DNA from: Oscillospiraceae bacterium
Lineage (GTDB): Bacteria; Bacillota; Clostridia; Oscillospirales; CAG-272
Direction of reading: 5' to 3'
NCBI GenBank assembly: GCA_015064255.1
Contig: SVSP01000012.1
Coordinates: 1-64,000, forward strand
DNA length: 64,000 bases
The first letter of the stretch is position 1. Each line of letters opens with the position of its first letter. The translations under genes and the position numbers were made by a program. The notes beneath the pieces were generated by a model that saw nothing but the letters and a program-made list of their open reading frames with translations, did no database searches and was not told where the DNA came from. This document shows positions 1 to 8,707 of this stretch, piece by piece.

Positions 1-20
1 TATAATGAGGTTAGCGAAAA

Positions 21-153
21 GCCTCCCTCCGAGAGGGAGGTGGCACGCGTAGCGTGACGGAAGGAGCCTGCGTGACTTTTGGTTTGTGCTAACTTTATTG
101 TTACGCGCTCTCCCTCACCCGACTTCGTCGGGAGCTCCCTCCCGGAGGGAGCC
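21..153. repeat. Inverted pair of a GC-rich intergenic repeat
   Basis: Two copies of a roughly 47-base element face each other, at about 21-67 and 106-153. Each copy carries a CTCCCTCC/GGAGGGAG hairpin followed by a second small hairpin (ACGCGTAGCGT in the left copy, CCCGACTTCGTCGGG in the right). The copies align when one is reverse-complemented. Elements of this look are common between genes in gut Firmicutes (known from memory). No coding potential is visible. Confidence 0.75.
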
Positions 154-243
154 TTTGGGTTCGTGCAACCTTAGGGGTATGGGCTTTGCCCTGTGCCTTT
201 GTAATACAAAGGCGAAACTTGCGATAAAAGGAGAAATGACTGT

Positions 244-729
244 ATGATACATCCCGTGAACAATAACAATATTAAAGAATGTGTTGATGTAATCAAAGAA
301 AGTTTTTTAACTGTAGCAAACGAGTTTAGTTTTACGATCGAAAACGCACCTCGCTTTACTGCTTTTGCCACAACGGAGCAACGCTTGTCCTGGCAACTAA
401 ATCATGAAAACAGACCTATGTATGCTTTTGTTGTTGACGGAAATATTGTCGGTTATTATTCATTGGCGTTACAAGGAAACAAAGAGTGCGAACTGAATAA
501 TTTGTGTGTGCTACCGCAATTCAGACATCAAGGTATTGGAAAGAAATTACTATTGCATTCCTTTAACGAAGCAAAAAGCTTGGGATGTTCAAAAATGAAT
601 ATAGGAATTGTTGAGGAAAATCAAGTCCTGAAGAAATGGTATGAATCTTTCGGCTTCAAGCATATCAGAACACAAAAATTCGATTTCTTTCCGTTTACCT
701 GCGGATATATGGAGCTGATTTTTACATAA
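244..729 (+). CDS. GNAT family N-acetyltransferase
   Basis: A 161-residue single-domain GNAT protein that would transfer an acetyl group from acetyl-CoA to an amine; the acceptor is unknown. The acetyl-CoA loop is seen as QFRHQGIGKKLL (about residues 91-102, the R/Q-x-x-G-x-G/A pattern). It follows a beta-strand with NNLCVLP and precedes a C-terminal segment with KKWYESFGF, typical of GNAT beta-5 to beta-7. The ATG is preceded by AAAGGAG about ten bases upstream. It stands alone, with its own downstream terminator, next to repeats. No signal peptide is present, so it is cytoplasmic. Confidence 0.85.
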   Translation: MIHPVNNNNIKECVDVIKESFLTVANEFSFTIENAPRFTAFATTEQRLSWQLNHENRPMYAFVVDGNIVGYYSLALQGNKECELNNLCVLPQFRHQGIGKKLLLHSFNEAKSLGCSKMNIGIVEENQVLKKWYESFGFKHIRTQKFDFFPFTCGYMELIFT

Positions 730-735
730 ACGACA

Positions 736-775
736 ATACCCCGACAGACCTAAAAATCTGTCGGGGTTTATTATT
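736..775 (+). terminator. Rho-independent terminator of the GNAT gene
   Basis: ACCCCGACAGA and TCTGTCGGGGT form an 11-bp stem around a short A-rich loop. It is followed by TTTATTATTTG, directly after the GNAT stop codon. Confidence 0.85.
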
Positions 776-804
776 TGTTTTCTGCGGATCAAATTTGTTT
801 ATCC

Positions 805-852
805 GTAGGGGAGACCTGCGGTCTCCCGAGGGCGAACACAGTTCGCCCCTAC
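805..852. repeat. 48-bp palindromic intergenic repeat with two internal hairpins
   Basis: GTAGGGG at the left edge pairs with CCCCTAC at the right edge. Inside are two perfect hairpins, GGGAGACC-tgc-GGTCTCCC and GGGCGAAC-aca-GTTCGCCC. The cruciform-like layout resembles widespread REP-type elements of gut Firmicutes. It is non-coding. Confidence 0.8.
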
Positions 853-876
853 CGTGCGTTAGGTAAACTTCCTTAT

Positions 877-908
877 GAGAAGCCCGCTTTACGGGCATAT
901 TTTTTTAT
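877..908 (+). terminator. Possible second plus-strand terminator
   Basis: A short GCCCG/CGGGC stem with a five-base loop is followed by ATATTTTTTTATT. It lies between the 48-bp repeat and the nhaC terminator. The stem is only 5 bp, so it may be a backup for the GNAT gene. Confidence 0.4.
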
Positions 909-914
909 TCAACA

Positions 915-952
915 CAAAAAATGACCTCGGTAATAATAACTACCGAGGTCAT
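915..952 (-). terminator. Terminator of the NhaC-type antiporter gene
   Basis: ATGACCTCGGTA pairs with TACCGAGGTCAT (12 bp). On the minus strand the hairpin is followed by TTTTTTGTG, just past the nhaC stop codon. Confidence 0.85.
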
Positions 953-971
953 AATATTTGGTTCTAAAGGA

Positions 972-2639
972 TTACTTATTCTTAGTAAGAGCCTTTATTG
1001 CGAAGAGTGTTCCGACAGTAAGTACGATTCCGAGAGGGAGACAGATCCAGATGTTCTGAACAAATCCCGAAATCACGAACATTACGAAGGAGATAGCCGC
1101 AACTGTAATTGCATACGGCATCTGCGTAGAAACGTGGTTGATGTGGTTACACTGACCGCCTGCGGAGGACATAATTGTCGTATCCGAGATAGGTGAGCAG
1201 TGGTCGCCGCAAACCGCACCTGCAAGGCACGCGGACATACCGATGATAAGAAGCTCGCTTTCTGCGGGGAAGATAGCCGTAACGATCGGAATAAGAATAC
1301 CGAATGTACCCCAAGATGTTCCTGTTGCAAATGCAAGAACACAAGCAACAACAAATATAATTGCGGGAAGAAGATATCCGAGCGCTTCTGCCTGTCCTGC
1401 CATAAGGTCGCCGACGAAGTATTTTGCGCCGAGAAGACTTGTCATATTCTTAAGTGCTGTTGCGAATGTAAGGATGAGTATTGCAGGTACCATTGCGATA
1501 AAGCCCTGAGGAACACAGTCAATAGATTCCTTGAAATTAATAACGCCGCGAGATACCATATACGCGATAATGATAACGAGAGCTACAAGACCGCCCCAAG
1601 GAAGTCCTACTGTCGCATCTGTATCAGCGAATGCATCAATGAAATTCTTGCCGTCAAAAGCGCCGCCAACGTAAATAAGGCTGAATACGCAAGCAACGAT
1701 AAGAACTACGATCGGAAGAACGAGGTCGATAACGCGGCCCTTGCTTGAAGGAACAACGTCTGCAGACTCATTCTTTTCACCGCAGGTGTAGAGGTCGCCG
1801 TTTTCGATCGCGTTGCGCTCGTGGAGCTTCATAGGACCGTAGTCAAGCTTCATAAGAGCAATAGCAACTACGAAAACGAGAGTAAGTATCGAATAGAAGT
1901 TGTACGGGATCGCCGAAATGAAGAGCGAAAGTCCTTCGCCTTCTTCTGCATAAGCCGCAACTGCTGCTGCCCAGCTTGAGATAGGAGCTATCATACAAAT
2001 AGGAGCTGCGGTTGCATCAATAATATATGCAAGCTTAGAACGGGATATCTTCTTGCTGTCTGTAACGGGACGCATAACCGATCCGACAGTCAGACAGTTG
2101 AAGTAATCGTCGATAAAGATCAGAACACCGAGGACGAATGTTGCAAGCATAGCTCCTGTACGCGTTTTGATGTGTGTTTTTGCCCAATTTCCGAACGCCG
2201 CAGATCCGCCTGCCTTATTGACAAGAGCAACTATGATACCGAGTTCAACAAGGAAGATGAAAATACCTGCGCTATCCGAAACAGCCGAGATAAGACCGTC
2301 GTTAATGACACCGTCAAGTGTTCCTGTAAACGAGAAGTTTGAGTAAAGGAGCGCGCCCGAAAGGATACCTATAAAGAGCGAGCTGTAAACTTCTTTTGTG
2401 ATCAGTGCAAGTCCTATTGCTATAACAGGGGGAAGAAGTGCCCAAAGTGTTGCGCGTACGTTACTTTCACCGCCGCAGGTTTCGCACATAACAAACATGC
2501 CTCCTCCGCCTACAAATCCGTTTTCACAATCGGGGCAATCAACGGTTTTGCTTGTAGCGTCTGTAACACCCGCGTAAACGAGAAGTGCCACTATGATCAC
2601 AGAAGCCACAAGAAGTATGATTTTCTTTGATTTTGACAT
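972..2639 (-). CDS. NhaC family Na+/H+ antiporter with an N-terminal Cys4 insert
   Basis: A 555-residue polytopic inner-membrane protein of the NhaC (IT superfamily) type, expected to exchange Na+ for H+ or carry an organic ion. About twelve membrane segments are visible, with family signatures such as FIDDYFNCLTVGS (near residue 175) and CGDHCSPISDTT (near residue 480). The ORF track starts four codons earlier, but GGAGG lies inside that extension, five bases before the ATG at 2639, so this ATG is chosen. Between the first membrane helix and the transporter core is an added CPDC...CETCGG motif, a DnaJ-type zinc-ribbon look not usual in NhaC. The gene is monocistronic, with its own promoter and terminator. 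The transported ion is inferred from family. Confidence 0.85.
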   Translation of the reverse strand: MSKSKKIILLVASVIIVALLVYAGVTDATSKTVDCPDCENGFVGGGGMFVMCETCGGESNVRATLWALLPPVIAIGLALITKEVYSSLFIGILSGALLYSNFSFTGTLDGVINDGLISAVSDSAGIFIFLVELGIIVALVNKAGGSAAFGNWAKTHIKTRTGAMLATFVLGVLIFIDDYFNCLTVGSVMRPVTDSKKISRSKLAYIIDATAAPICMIAPISSWAAAVAAYAEEGEGLSLFISAIPYNFYSILTLVFVVAIALMKLDYGPMKLHERNAIENGDLYTCGEKNESADVVPSSKGRVIDLVLPIVVLIVACVFSLIYVGGAFDGKNFIDAFADTDATVGLPWGGLVALVIIIAYMVSRGVINFKESIDCVPQGFIAMVPAILILTFATALKNMTSLLGAKYFVGDLMAGQAEALGYLLPAIIFVVACVLAFATGTSWGTFGILIPIVTAIFPAESELLIIGMSACLAGAVCGDHCSPISDTTIMSSAGGQCNHINHVSTQMPYAITVAAISFVMFVISGFVQNIWICLPLGIVLTVGTLFAIKALTKNK

Positions 2640-2701
2640 AATGTCCTCCATATATATTTTGCTGTATGTTTATTCATACAAGCAATAATTGATTAAATAC
2701 A

Positions 2702-2730
2702 ATAATACCACATTTATACACATTTTTCAA
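2702..2730 (-). promoter_or_regulatory. Sigma-A-type promoter for nhaC
   Basis: On the minus strand TTGAAA is followed by a 17-bp spacer and TATTAT, about 60 bases upstream of the chosen nhaC start. A small inverted repeat, TGTATG-aataaa-CATACA (2663-2680), lies in the leader and could be an operator or mRNA hairpin. Confidence 0.7.
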
Positions 2731-2844
2731 CAAAAAAACTAATATTATTCATTTTTTTACACATCGCACAAAACAGCCTCACTATATTTGTAACTTTTAT
2801 CCAAACACAGTTTATTCTACTGTTTCACCTCTTAAAATTTTGAC

Positions 2845-2873
2845 TTGACTTTGATATATATTTTTGATACAAT
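2845..2873 (+). promoter_or_regulatory. Sigma-A-type promoter for the M28-like peptidase gene
   Basis: TTGACT, a 17-bp spacer and TACAAT lie 33-61 bases before the chosen ATG. The TTG start used by the ORF track sits inside this promoter, which rules it out. Confidence 0.75.
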
Positions 2874-2905
2874 ATAAAAAGTCGGTGAAAAGGACGGTTT
2901 ATACT

Positions 2906-3859
2906 ATGACAGAAACTACCAAAACGATTTTTGAAAAATATCAAATCCGAAAGTCTAAGAAGCAAAAATCCGATTTCAGAGATTGCGTGAAATCTATCGC
3001 GTACGGCGGCGGATATAAATTCTCAATCGAGCGCGGAAAAATGGGGGCTGACAATATTGTTATCGGTGACGTAAGCCGCGCAAAGGTGGTTTACACCGCG
3101 CACTATGATACCTGCCCCATACTTCCCTTTCCGAATTTCATAACTCCCAAGAATTTTCTGATCTATCTTCTTTATCAGATATTTATCACGTGCATATTTC
3201 TTTTAGTACCTATGCTTATAATCGGATCAGCATTTTTGGCAGTTGCCAAAAACGCTGGCTTAAGCGAAGACGTTACGGGTGTTATATACCTTGTAATATA
3301 TTACCTGATACTCATAGCGTTTCTCTTCTTTATGATGGCAGGTCCGGCAAACAAACACACGGCAAACGACAACACTTCGGGTGTGACTACTCTTATTGAT
3401 ATTATGAACGCTCTTCCCGACACTCTCAAGGACGACGTAGCGTTTATTTTCTTTGACCTTGAAGAATCAGGACTTTTCGGATCAAAAAGCTTTTACGCAC
3501 AGCATAAAAGTATGATGAAAGACAAGCTTCTTGTAAACTTCGACTGTGTTTCCGACGGAGAAAACATTCTGATCGTCGTAAACAAAAAGGCGCGTCATTA
3601 CACCGAGTATTTAAAAGAAGCCTTTATCGATACAAAAAACATTCACGTCGAAGTCGCCGAAAAAGGAGTATTCTACCCCTCAGACCAGGCAAGCTTTCCC
3701 TGCGGTATCGGCGTCGCTTCGCTTAAATATTCCAAAATGCTTAAAACCTATTATATGGACAAAATACACACAAACAAAGATACTGTCTATCGCGAGGAAA
3801 ACATAGAGTTTCTTACAGCCGGAGCAATAAATCTTGCAGATATTCTCACAAAACAGTAA
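2906..3859 (+). CDS. M28-like metallopeptidase with a transmembrane hairpin inside the catalytic domain
   Basis: A 317-residue protein with the zinc ligands of M28 aminopeptidases in order: His/Asp in TAHYDTC, the bridging Asp in TANDNTSG, the Glu pair in DLEESG, Asp in NFDCVSDG and His in KIHTNKD. Between the first and second ligand blocks are two hydrophobic segments (about residues 85-115 and 125-150), so the catalytic domain is anchored by a membrane hairpin with both halves on the same side. No signal peptide is seen. The ATG at 2906 is chosen because the upstream TTG overlaps the promoter. The likely activity is removal of N-terminal amino acids from peptides, with the substrate unknown. 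The MFS gene follows after 44 bases and may be co-transcribed. Confidence 0.75.
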   Translation: MTETTKTIFEKYQIRKSKKQKSDFRDCVKSIAYGGGYKFSIERGKMGADNIVIGDVSRAKVVYTAHYDTCPILPFPNFITPKNFLIYLLYQIFITCIFLLVPMLIIGSAFLAVAKNAGLSEDVTGVIYLVIYYLILIAFLFFMMAGPANKHTANDNTSGVTTLIDIMNALPDTLKDDVAFIFFDLEESGLFGSKSFYAQHKSMMKDKLLVNFDCVSDGENILIVVNKKARHYTEYLKEAFIDTKNIHVEVAEKGVFYPSDQASFPCGIGVASLKYSKMLKTYYMDKIHTNKDTVYREENIEFLTAGAINLADILTKQ

Positions 3860-3903
3860 ATACCAATATCTAATCACATAAAGTCACAAATTCAGAGGTA
3901 ATA

Positions 3904-5112
3904 ATGCTAAAAATAAATGAAAAAGCAAGAATTGCAATTTACATAGGCACGTTATGCTCCGTGTCCTATCTTGCGGTATATTTTGCGCGAAACATTTTGA
4001 GCGCCGTAACACCTCAGATGACAGAGATCGGCGGATTTTCCGAATCTTACATAGGAAAGCTTGAATCTGCTTATCTCATTTGCTACGCTTTCGGGCAACT
4101 GATAAACGGAGCTATCGGCGACAAGATAAAAGCAAAGTATATGATATCTGCGGGACTCTTTCTCTCGGGTATAACAAGCTTTATATTCACTTTCATAAGC
4201 GGTATTTCTTACGCCGCAATCGCCGTTTACGGTCTTACCGGCTTCTTTTTGTCTATGATCTACGGGCCTATGACCAAAGTTGTCGCTGAAAATACCGAGC
4301 CGATATACGCGCCGCGCTGCAGTCTCGGCTACACTTTCGCTTCGTTTTTCGGAACTCCCCTTGCCGGAGTTGCCGCGACCTATATGATCTGGTACGACGT
4401 TTTCAAGCTCAGCGGTACTCTACTTGCCGTAATGGCTATTCTCTGCTTTGTATTTTTCCTCTATTTTGAGCGTATAGGAATCGTAAAATACGGGCAATAC
4501 AAGGCTGAAAAGGTCAAAAACGGAAGCATAAATGTACTTATAAAGCATCATATAATAAAATTTTCCTTTATCGCGATGCTGACGGGAATCGTGCGCACTA
4601 CCGTAATGTTTTGGTTTCCGACGTATATCTCACAGTACCTCGATTTTCCGCACGAAGAAGCTACTATGATCTTTACTGTAGCAAGCTTTATAATATCTAC
4701 AACCGCTTTTATCGCGATATTCATTTATGAACGGCTCAAGCGGAATATGGATCTGACTATACTTATAATGTTCTCTTCTTCCACGATATTCTTTATAGCC
4801 GTATATTTTCTGAAAGCCCCCGTGGTAAACATTATTCTTATGGTTCTTGCCATTATGTCGGCAAGCGCAGCGGCAACGATGCTTTACAGCAGATACTGCC
4901 CGAGCTTGCGCGACACGGGAATGGTATCGGGCGCCACCGGATTTCTTGATTTCCTCAGCTATACCGCCGCTTCAGCGACAAGCACATTTTTCGCCGAATC
5001 GGTTTCGACTATCGGTTGGGGCAATCTTATCCTAATTTGGGCGGCACTTATGTTTTTCGGTATTATCGTTGCACTTCCCTACGGTGCATTTTTCAAGAAA
5101 GCATCTGAATAA
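3904..5112 (+). CDS. MFS transporter of the organophosphate:phosphate antiporter type
   Basis: A 402-residue permease with about twelve membrane segments. The N-terminal half resembles GlpT/UhpT-type (OPA family) carriers: YFARNILSAVTPQM, followed by a helix with AYLICYAFGQLINGAIGDK. OPA members exchange inorganic phosphate for glycerol-3-phosphate, hexose phosphates or similar esters. The substrate here is not determinable. AGAGGTA lies about five bases before the ATG. It follows the peptidase gene on the same strand and ends at a terminator shared with the converging operon. Confidence 0.75.
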   Translation: MLKINEKARIAIYIGTLCSVSYLAVYFARNILSAVTPQMTEIGGFSESYIGKLESAYLICYAFGQLINGAIGDKIKAKYMISAGLFLSGITSFIFTFISGISYAAIAVYGLTGFFLSMIYGPMTKVVAENTEPIYAPRCSLGYTFASFFGTPLAGVAATYMIWYDVFKLSGTLLAVMAILCFVFFLYFERIGIVKYGQYKAEKVKNGSINVLIKHHIIKFSFIAMLTGIVRTTVMFWFPTYISQYLDFPHEEATMIFTVASFIISTTAFIAIFIYERLKRNMDLTILIMFSSSTIFFIAVYFLKAPVVNIILMVLAIMSASAAATMLYSRYCPSLRDTGMVSGATGFLDFLSYTAASATSTFFAESVSTIGWGNLILIWAALMFFGIIVALPYGAFFKKASE

Positions 5113-5132
5113 AATTGATCTTGTTCTAACGT

Positions 5133-5170
5133 AAAAGACGCAAAAGCTTATAGCTTCTGCGTCTTTTCTT
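5133..5170. terminator. Bidirectional terminator between the MFS gene and the catabolic operon
   Basis: AAAAGACGCAaAAGCT pairs with AGCTTcTGCGTCTTTT. The T-rich flanks on both strands suit the converging transcripts. Confidence 0.8.
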
Positions 5171-5180
5171 TATTGTATTT

Positions 5181-5792
5181 TCAGAAAGTATAGTTTTCGC
5201 CGTAAATTGTAGCAAGAGCGCCCTTGGCTTTAAGTGCTTCGTTATCCTCGTGTGCTATAAGCCACTTATTCTTTGCTATGATAAGCGGATCGTTAGGCTT
5301 TTTATCAAGTACTGTATTTGTTCCTACGGGAAGAACAACCACGCATCTAAATCCGTCCTCACTGCACTGTATCGGGCAGTAATGAAGGGTCGTTGCATAA
5401 ACCTCAACAGCTTCGCCTTTACAAACCTTAAACGCCTTTACCTTTGCGGAATCGTATCTGTTATCCGCTTCAACGTCACGAAGATCTCCAAGGAGAAGAA
5501 TAACGTCTGTAACCGCGATATTTACTTCAGAGCATTTATGCCATTCAAGAGCATTAAGCTTATTGTTATGTCCAAAGCAAAATCCCATCTGCACAGGAAG
5601 CTGACCGAAATGCTCGTCCTGAATAGGCTGCTTTATTGCAAGACCTTCAAAATCATCAAATGAAGCAACGTATGCAGTACCTTCCTTTGGAAGCGCGACC
5701 TTTTCACCGACACTTACGATTTCGGATGTGTCGATATCGATAACGCGACCGAACTGTTTAAATTCGCTGTCTGTAACTCTGTAAATTTTCAT
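5181..5792 (-). CDS. DUF4867 family protein (cupin-like), last gene of the catabolic operon
   Basis: A 203-residue soluble protein that looks like the DUF4867 family, with a beta-rich ureidoglycolate-lyase/cupin-like character: LEWHKCSEVN and ATTLHYCPIQ supply possible metal-binding His residues. Its function is unknown. Members often sit in sugar isomerase/kinase/aldolase clusters, as here (from memory). The ORF track begins at a TTG inside the SD; AAGGAG lies seven bases before the ATG at 5792, so that start is used. It follows the ETF gene by 11 bases and is clearly in the same operon. It may be an accessory isomerase or lyase of the pathway. Confidence 0.7.
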   Translation of the reverse strand: MKIYRVTDSEFKQFGRVIDIDTSEIVSVGEKVALPKEGTAYVASFDDFEGLAIKQPIQDEHFGQLPVQMGFCFGHNNKLNALEWHKCSEVNIAVTDVILLLGDLRDVEADNRYDSAKVKAFKVCKGEAVEVYATTLHYCPIQCSEDGFRCVVVLPVGTNTVLDKKPNDPLIIAKNKWLIAHEDNEALKAKGALATIYGENYTF

Positions 5793-5803
5793 AACCAATC
5801 TCC

Positions 5804-7216
5804 TTATATTTTATTTGAATTTTCTATGATTTCCAGAACTTTTTTTGCATCTCCGACTATACCGTAATCGGCATAATCGAATATCGGTGCATTTTTATCA
5901 TTATTTATTGCAATAATCGTTCCGGAATTTTTCATACCTGCAATATGATGAACTGCGCCCGAAATTCCTACCGCCACGTAAACGCTCGGACTTACGTTTC
6001 TGCCCGTAAGACCTATCTGCATCGGATAGTCTGCCATTTCGCTATCCACGGCGCCGCGCGAAGCAACAAGCTCTGCGCCTGTCTTTTCCGCAAAGCTCTT
6101 CACACTCTCCATAGCATCTCTCGCCCCCTTGCCGACAGCTACCATAACATCTGAAGAATTATCATCCGTTGTTCTGACCGTTGCCATCTGCGGAAGCGTT
6201 TTGCAAGCTATTTTGGCAATTATATTACCCGAAAACGCGGGACGGTACATAAACATTTTTTCTCCATCGGTTTCAAGTAATGTGCAATCGGCACACAGAC
6301 CCGTTTGAAGCATAACGGCAACTCTCGCCGCTGCCTGCTTACTCCAAGGCGTGCTGTCCCACAAGACAACGGGCGGTCGTTCACGCTTTATCATATCGGC
6401 AATAATTTTGGGATCGAGCTTTTCGATGACTTTTATATCATCGCTAACGCTTTCAGCATAATCGTACGGTTTATCACCGATTATCCAGACATTTTTAAGT
6501 TTTTTAGTGCTTTGCATAGTCCGGCTGATTCTTTTTTTGCCGTCAGCTACCGCTTTTTCTATAAGAGACGGGAGTTCCTCCGGCGAAACGAAAGTGCATT
6601 TGCGTTTATCGGAATTATTTTCGAACGATCTTACAACCTGTGTCGGCGAGCCTTTAAGACCACAGCGCGAAATATCCGCACCTATATCGGAAGCGGTCCA
6701 CACAGTCACGTTCCCGACTCTTGAGCGTATGCTCGGAAGACGCAGGTTGTTTATACGCTCGATAGTTAAAAGCGCGGGATAAGTTGCTTTTTTCTCTTCT
6801 CCCGTACGGTCAAGACAGGATATTTCTCTTTCATCTGCCGATATTATTTTCATAACGCCCGTTATAAGCGTCATCTGCATAAATTCGGAAATTCCCGGTC
6901 CGACCTGTCCCGTATCTCCGTCAACTGTCTGCCTGCCGCAAAAAACAAGCTGTGGCTTTAATTTTTCAAGAGCCTTTGAAAGCGTGTATGATGTTGCAAG
7001 AGTATCTGCACCCGCAAACGCTCTGTCGCAAAGCAGATACGCTTCTTTCGCCCCGAGTCTTGTAAGCGACAGAAGCATCGCCTTACTTTTTTCGGGTGCC
7101 ATAGAGAGAAGTATTACCTCGCTTCCCGATATCCGAAGCGCCGCTTCATATGCACAGGCATCAAAGGGATTCAGTTCGCCGTCAGCGCGCTGTTTCACGC
7201 ATACAACAATTCTCAT
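5804..7216 (-). CDS. Single-chain electron transfer flavoprotein, EtfB-EtfA fusion
   Basis: A 470-residue protein carrying both ETF subunits in one chain. Residues 1 to about 235 are EtfB-like: INPFDA-type NPFDACAYEAAL, LVFCGRQTVDGDTGQVGP. Residues from about 245 are EtfA-like, ending in the FAD-binding domain with RGAVDSEM, IGLTGRNVSP, VGISGAVHHIAGM and APIFDYADYGIVGD. Separate subunits usually total near 590 residues. The missing length is mostly the first part of EtfA domain I. ETFs take electrons from flavin dehydrogenases, here most likely the FAD oxidoreductase and iron-sulfur protein of the same operon. It overlaps the kinase gene by four bases, so translation is probably coupled. It is cytoplasmic. 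The electron acceptor and any bifurcation ability are unknown. Confidence 0.85.
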   Translation of the reverse strand: MRIVVCVKQRADGELNPFDACAYEAALRISGSEVILLSMAPEKSKAMLLSLTRLGAKEAYLLCDRAFAGADTLATSYTLSKALEKLKPQLVFCGRQTVDGDTGQVGPGISEFMQMTLITGVMKIISADEREISCLDRTGEEKKATYPALLTIERINNLRLPSIRSRVGNVTVWTASDIGADISRCGLKGSPTQVVRSFENNSDKRKCTFVSPEELPSLIEKAVADGKKRISRTMQSTKKLKNVWIIGDKPYDYAESVSDDIKVIEKLDPKIIADMIKRERPPVVLWDSTPWSKQAAARVAVMLQTGLCADCTLLETDGEKMFMYRPAFSGNIIAKIACKTLPQMATVRTTDDNSSDVMVAVGKGARDAMESVKSFAEKTGAELVASRGAVDSEMADYPMQIGLTGRNVSPSVYVAVGISGAVHHIAGMKNSGTIIAINNDKNAPIFDYADYGIVGDAKKVLEIIENSNKI

Positions 7217-8688
7217 TGATTTCTCTCCCTGTATATAGGTGCAAGCGCATCGTGCACGCGTACGTATTCTTCAAAAAGCTTTTCGTATTTCTCGGTATTT
7301 TCCTTTATCGGCTTCACAGAGGATTTCACCTTTATACATTTTTCGACAGCATCTTCGGGTGTTTTGAACACGCCTACTGCAAGTCCTGCAAGCATCGCGG
7401 AGCCGAGCGAAGAATCGCTGCTCACCGTAACATTCAGCTCAATATCAAGGCAGTCGGCAACGATCTGCTGCCAGAGTCTGCTTTTTGCACCGCCGCCTAT
7501 AAGAGTCGCGCGCTTTGCACAGTTTATTCCAAGCTCCTCGAGCTTCATTTTTGAATGACGAAGAGAATACGCAACACCTTCAAGAACACTTCTTGTAAAA
7601 TGAGCTTTTGTATGCGTCGCACGTATTCCGATAAAACTGCCGCAAAGCTCTGGGTCGGCATACGGTGTAAGTTCTCCGTTAATATACGGATGATAAATGA
7701 GACCTTCGCTTCCCACCGATATTTCCTCTGCCCGTTCGTCAAGCTCTCTGTAATCACCGCCAAAGGTATCGCGATACCATCTAAGCGATGATGCCGCCGC
7801 TTTTGTAGCAGATCCGGGATACCAGAGTCCTTCCACGATGTGCGAGTAATTTACCACGTCGCGATCGGGGCAAGGCTTATCCGTTATGACGCATATACGC
7901 CCTGCCGTAGCAAGCTTTACGGTCGTATCACCGGATCTTACGGCACCCGATGCAAAAACCTCCATAACGGTATCGGTCGTACCGCATATCACGGGTGTTC
8001 CTGCTTTAAGACCTGTAAGAGCTTCTGCTGTCTGAGTAACGCTTCCAACAACGTCTGTTGCGTGGCAGAGCATCGGAAGCACCGACAAATCTATCCCGAC
8101 TATATCGCAAATCTCCTTCGACCATTTGTTTTCTTTCATATCAAGGAGCATACTTCCCTCGGCGTCTATATAATCTGTGCAGTACGTACCCGTGAGAAAA
8201 TAGCGGATATAGTCCTTTTCAAAGAAAATATGCTTTATTTTGTCAAAAGCCTCGCTGTTATTTTCTTTTACCCAAAGTATTTGCGGGAGAGTCCATATTG
8301 TATCCGGTTTATGGAAGGTTTTCTCAAATATCAAGCTTCCGTATTCTTCGCGAAGCTTTGCCGCCTGAAGCCTTGAACGGCTGTCCGTCCAATGTATAGC
8401 GGGAAAAAGCACTTTGAAATCCTCGTCGCACGCAACCCACGTATGCGTTGCCGAGTCTATCGCCACGGCAAGAATGTCACTGCTGTCTATCTTACTTTTT
8501 TCGATAAGCGCAAGTGTATTTTCGCAAAGAGCTTTACACCAATCGTCGGGATTCTGTTCGCAAAATCCGAGTTTTGGGTACAAGGTAGGATATTCGACCG
8601 AGTTTTCAGCAATTATATTACCGTTTGTATCTATCAAAGTTGATTTTGACGAACCGCCGCCAAAATCAATACCCAAGAGATATTTCAT
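7213..8688 (-). CDS. FGGY family carbohydrate kinase, xylulokinase-like
   Basis: A 491-residue two-domain kinase. The N-terminal phosphate-binding loop is LGIDFGGGSSKSTLID and the C-terminal ATP-site loop is LIGGGAKSRLWQQIVAD. HWTDSR and GTTDTVMEVF match the FGGY core. It would phosphorylate a keto- or polyol sugar with ATP in the cytoplasm. Among FGGY members it looks nearest to xylulokinases, but that does not fix the substrate. It sits between the IolB-like gene (19-base gap) and the ETF fusion (four-base overlap). The operon also encodes a PfkB kinase, so the pathway may have two phosphorylation points or serve two sugars. Confidence 0.88.
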   Translation of the reverse strand: MKYLLGIDFGGGSSKSTLIDTNGNIIAENSVEYPTLYPKLGFCEQNPDDWCKALCENTLALIEKSKIDSSDILAVAIDSATHTWVACDEDFKVLFPAIHWTDSRSRLQAAKLREEYGSLIFEKTFHKPDTIWTLPQILWVKENNSEAFDKIKHIFFEKDYIRYFLTGTYCTDYIDAEGSMLLDMKENKWSKEICDIVGIDLSVLPMLCHATDVVGSVTQTAEALTGLKAGTPVICGTTDTVMEVFASGAVRSGDTTVKLATAGRICVITDKPCPDRDVVNYSHIVEGLWYPGSATKAAASSLRWYRDTFGGDYRELDERAEEISVGSEGLIYHPYINGELTPYADPELCGSFIGIRATHTKAHFTRSVLEGVAYSLRHSKMKLEELGINCAKRATLIGGGAKSRLWQQIVADCLDIELNVTVSSDSSLGSAMLAGLAVGVFKTPEDAVEKCIKVKSSVKPIKENTEKYEKLFEEYVRVHDALAPIYRERNQ

Positions 8689-8707
8689 AAAGAACCTCTT
8701 TTTTATT

